From the NCBI GenBank assembly GCA_902511755.1, contig CABXGL010000005.1, positions 1-64,000 on the forward strand: a DNA stretch of 64,000 nt, written 5' to 3'. Positions 62,602 through 64,000 of this stretch are shown here, piece by piece; within the stretch, counting starts at the first letter, position 1; each line of letters opens with the position of its first letter. Under the pieces are notes generated by a model that was given only the letters and a program-made list of their open reading frames with translations, was not told the DNA's origin and did not search any database. This stretch comes from an uncultured Bacteroidota bacterium. Its GTDB lineage: Bacteria; Bacteroidota; Bacteroidia; Flavobacteriales; Flavobacteriaceae. A program made the position numbers and the translations under genes.

Positions 62602-63363
62602 ATGAAAATTATTATTTCACCAGCAAAATCACTTGATTTTGAGAAAGAATTACCAACAAAAGGCTTTTCAATTCCGGACTTTTTATCAGAATCTAAAGTT
62701 ATTAACGATTCATTAAAAAAGAGGTCTCCAGGTGAATTAAAATCTTTAATGAGCATCTCAGATAAACTTGCTGAATTAAACTGGAATAGAAACAATAGTT
62801 TTAAAATTCCTTTTAATGCTGATAATGCAAGACCGAGTATTTTTACTTTTAATGGAGACGTGTATAATGGGTTAGATTCATTTAGTCTTTCAGAAGATCA
62901 AATAAAAATTGCTCAGGGATCATTACGAATATTATCAGGTCTTTATGGTTTATTGAAACCATTAGATTTAATTCAAGCATATAGATTAGAAATGGGGACT
63001 AAATTAAATGTTAATGGCTCTGCTAATTTATATGATTTTTGGAAAAATAAAATAACTCAAAAATTAAATGAGGAAATAAAAGAAAATGAACTTTTTATCA
63101 ATTTAGCTAGTAATGAATATTCTTCTGTTATTGATAAAAAAGAATTAAAGACTACTCTGATTTCGCCCATTTTTAAAGATATGAAAAACGGAAAATTAAA
63201 AATTATTTCTTTTTATGCTAAAAAGGCAAGAGGAATGATGGTTAGATATATTTTAGATAATAATATCAATAATGAAGAGGATTTAAAAGGATTTAATTAT
63301 GGAGGATATTCATTTAGCCAACCTGAGAGTGATAATTCAAATGAGTTAGTTTTTATTAGATAA
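62602..63363 (+). CDS. yaaA: Peroxide stress protein YaaA
   Basis: YaaA limits intracellular iron and DNA damage during peroxide stress in E. coli. The 253 residues match the family from 'MKIIISPAKSLDFE' through 'RPSIFTFNGDVYNGL' and 'LRILSGLYGLLKPLDLIQAYRLEMGTKL' to 'KKARGMMVRYIL' and the terminal 'GGYSFSQPESDNSNELVF'. A near -7 box (TACATTTA) precedes it. It ends directly against the convergent trpA stop. Confidence 0.95.
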   Translation: MKIIISPAKSLDFEKELPTKGFSIPDFLSESKVINDSLKKRSPGELKSLMSISDKLAELNWNRNNSFKIPFNADNARPSIFTFNGDVYNGLDSFSLSEDQIKIAQGSLRILSGLYGLLKPLDLIQAYRLEMGTKLNVNGSANLYDFWKNKITQKLNEEIKENELFINLASNEYSSVIDKKELKTTLISPIFKDMKNGKLKIISFYAKKARGMMVRYILDNNINNEEDLKGFNYGGYSFSQPESDNSNELVFIR

Positions 63364-64000
63364 TTATTTTCTTATTTTTTTAATAAAATCAGTAATCTTA
63401 TTAACGCCTTTTTTTTCAAGGTGTTTTATAAAAGCAGAACCAATAATAGCACCTTGACTAAATTTTATAGCATCTTTATATGTTTCTCTATTGCTTATTC
63501 CAAAACCAATTAGTAAAGGAGATTTTAAATTCATTTTATTAATTCTTTCAAAGTATTCTTTTTGTTCTTTTTGAAAAGAATTTACGGCTCCAGTTATACT
63601 AAAACTGCTAATCATATAAATAAATCCATTGGAAATTTTATCAATGAATTTTACCCTTTCAATTGATGTTTGAGGTGTTATTAGGAACATATTGAGAAGG
63701 TTATATTTCTCAAAAGTTTTTTTATAATTATTGTAATAAATATCTACGGGCAAATCAGGAACAATGAGACCATCAATACCAATGGATTCACAGTCTTTAC
63801 AAAAAGGTTCAACTCCATACTGCATAATTGGATTAAAGTAACCCATAATGATAATTGGGATATTTGTTAATTTCCTTAAATCTTTTAATTGACTAAATAA
63901 TTTTTTAGTTGTCATTCCATTTTTTAATGCAGTTGATGAGCTTTGTTGTATAGTTGGACCATCTGCAATAGGATCGCTAAATGGAAGACCTATTTCAATC
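63364..64000 (-). CDS. trpA: Tryptophan synthase alpha chain, 5' part cut by window edge
   Basis: TrpA releases indole from indole-3-glycerol phosphate. The ORF track begins at an internal Met (63915), but the frame stays open to the window edge and adds 'IEIGLPFSDPIADGPTIQ', the conserved segment with the catalytic Glu and the Asp. Downstream motifs are 'GYFNPIMQYG', 'GIDGLIVPDLPVD' and 'GFGISNRETY', which hold the substrate. The N-terminal 50 or so residues lie outside. Other trp genes are expected upstream on this strand, beyond the window. Confidence 0.94.
   Translation of the reverse strand, partial: IEIGLPFSDPIADGPTIQQSSSTALKNGMTTKKLFSQLKDLRKLTNIPIIIMGYFNPIMQYGVEPFCKDCESIGIDGLIVPDLPVDIYYNNYKKTFEKYNLLNMFLITPQTSIERVKFIDKISNGFIYMISSFSITGAVNSFQKEQKEYFERINKMNLKSPLLIGFGISNRETYKDAIKFSQGAIIGSAFIKHLEKKGVNKITDFIKKIRK

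Overview
The window is a compact, very AT-rich bacterial chromosome segment that looks like a member of the Flavobacteriia (Bacteroidota), most likely a marine, streamlined one. The evidence is gene content and signals: a mitochondrial-type aconitase, a C-terminal type IX secretion (T9SS) sorting domain, a Bacteroidota-type porin, DUF4136 and DUF1573 proteins, an NhaD antiporter, and promoters of the Bacteroidota form TTG-N(about 19)-TAnnTTTG. Shine-Dalgarno sequences are mostly absent. I see no insertion sequence, prophage, CRISPR array, integron or rRNA operon. Almost everything is core metabolism and envelope biology.

Layout. 1-3.8 kb: end of an FnIII-repeat protein with a strong terminator, a ferredoxin, aconitase, a small membrane protein and tRNA-fMet. 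3.8-16 kb: GTPases Era and Der, MerR regulator plus M23 peptidase, AlaRS, envelope lipoproteins, a large zinc metalloprotease and LysRS. 16-28 kb: a hidden YqaE gene missed by the ORF track, LipB, a large propeller lipoprotein of unknown function, RNase HII, a porin and GltB-GltD. 28-33.5 kb: NhaD, FolC, a GH20-like protein and a pterin dehydratase in one tight operon, then an NTF2-like lipoprotein, tRNA-Val and an XRE/DUF6249 pair. 33.5-37 kb: a methionine operon (metY-metX-hom) whose 127-nt leader contains a probable SAM-II riboswitch. 37-45 kb: secreted M20 peptidase, a DUF1800-DUF1501 surface pair, a cysteine-less zinc-ribbon homologue next to a Nif3 protein, LpxK and LipA. 45-58 kb: an atypical Nramp-like transporter with an ECF sigma factor, MurB, ValRS, and the psd/cdsA/LUD/ftsH/rsfS cluster facing birA. 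58-64 kb: pyrE, Nudix, coaD, ddl, a PASTA protein, an RluA-family pseudouridine synthase, yaaA and the 3' part of trpA.

How the genes work together. Lipoate synthesis (lipA, lipB), nitrogen assimilation (gltBD) and sulfur amino acid synthesis (hom, metX, metY) are present. So is envelope construction (lpxK, murB, ddl, psd, cdsA, M23 and glucosaminidase hydrolases). Genes are packed so tightly that most convergent pairs abut or overlap by up to 8 bases with no room for a terminator. Recognisable hairpin terminators are seen only beside the tRNAs and two protein genes. At least four genes have a promoter -7 box ending exactly four bases before the ATG, which predicts leaderless mRNAs.

The most interesting points are the SAM-II leader with a perfect 9-nt anti-aptamer element, the predicted leaderless promoters, the Tat-plus-T9SS DUF1501 protein, and the loss of conserved metal ligands in both the zinc-ribbon and the Nramp-like proteins. 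No clearly novel multi-gene system such as a defence island or biosynthetic cluster is visible.
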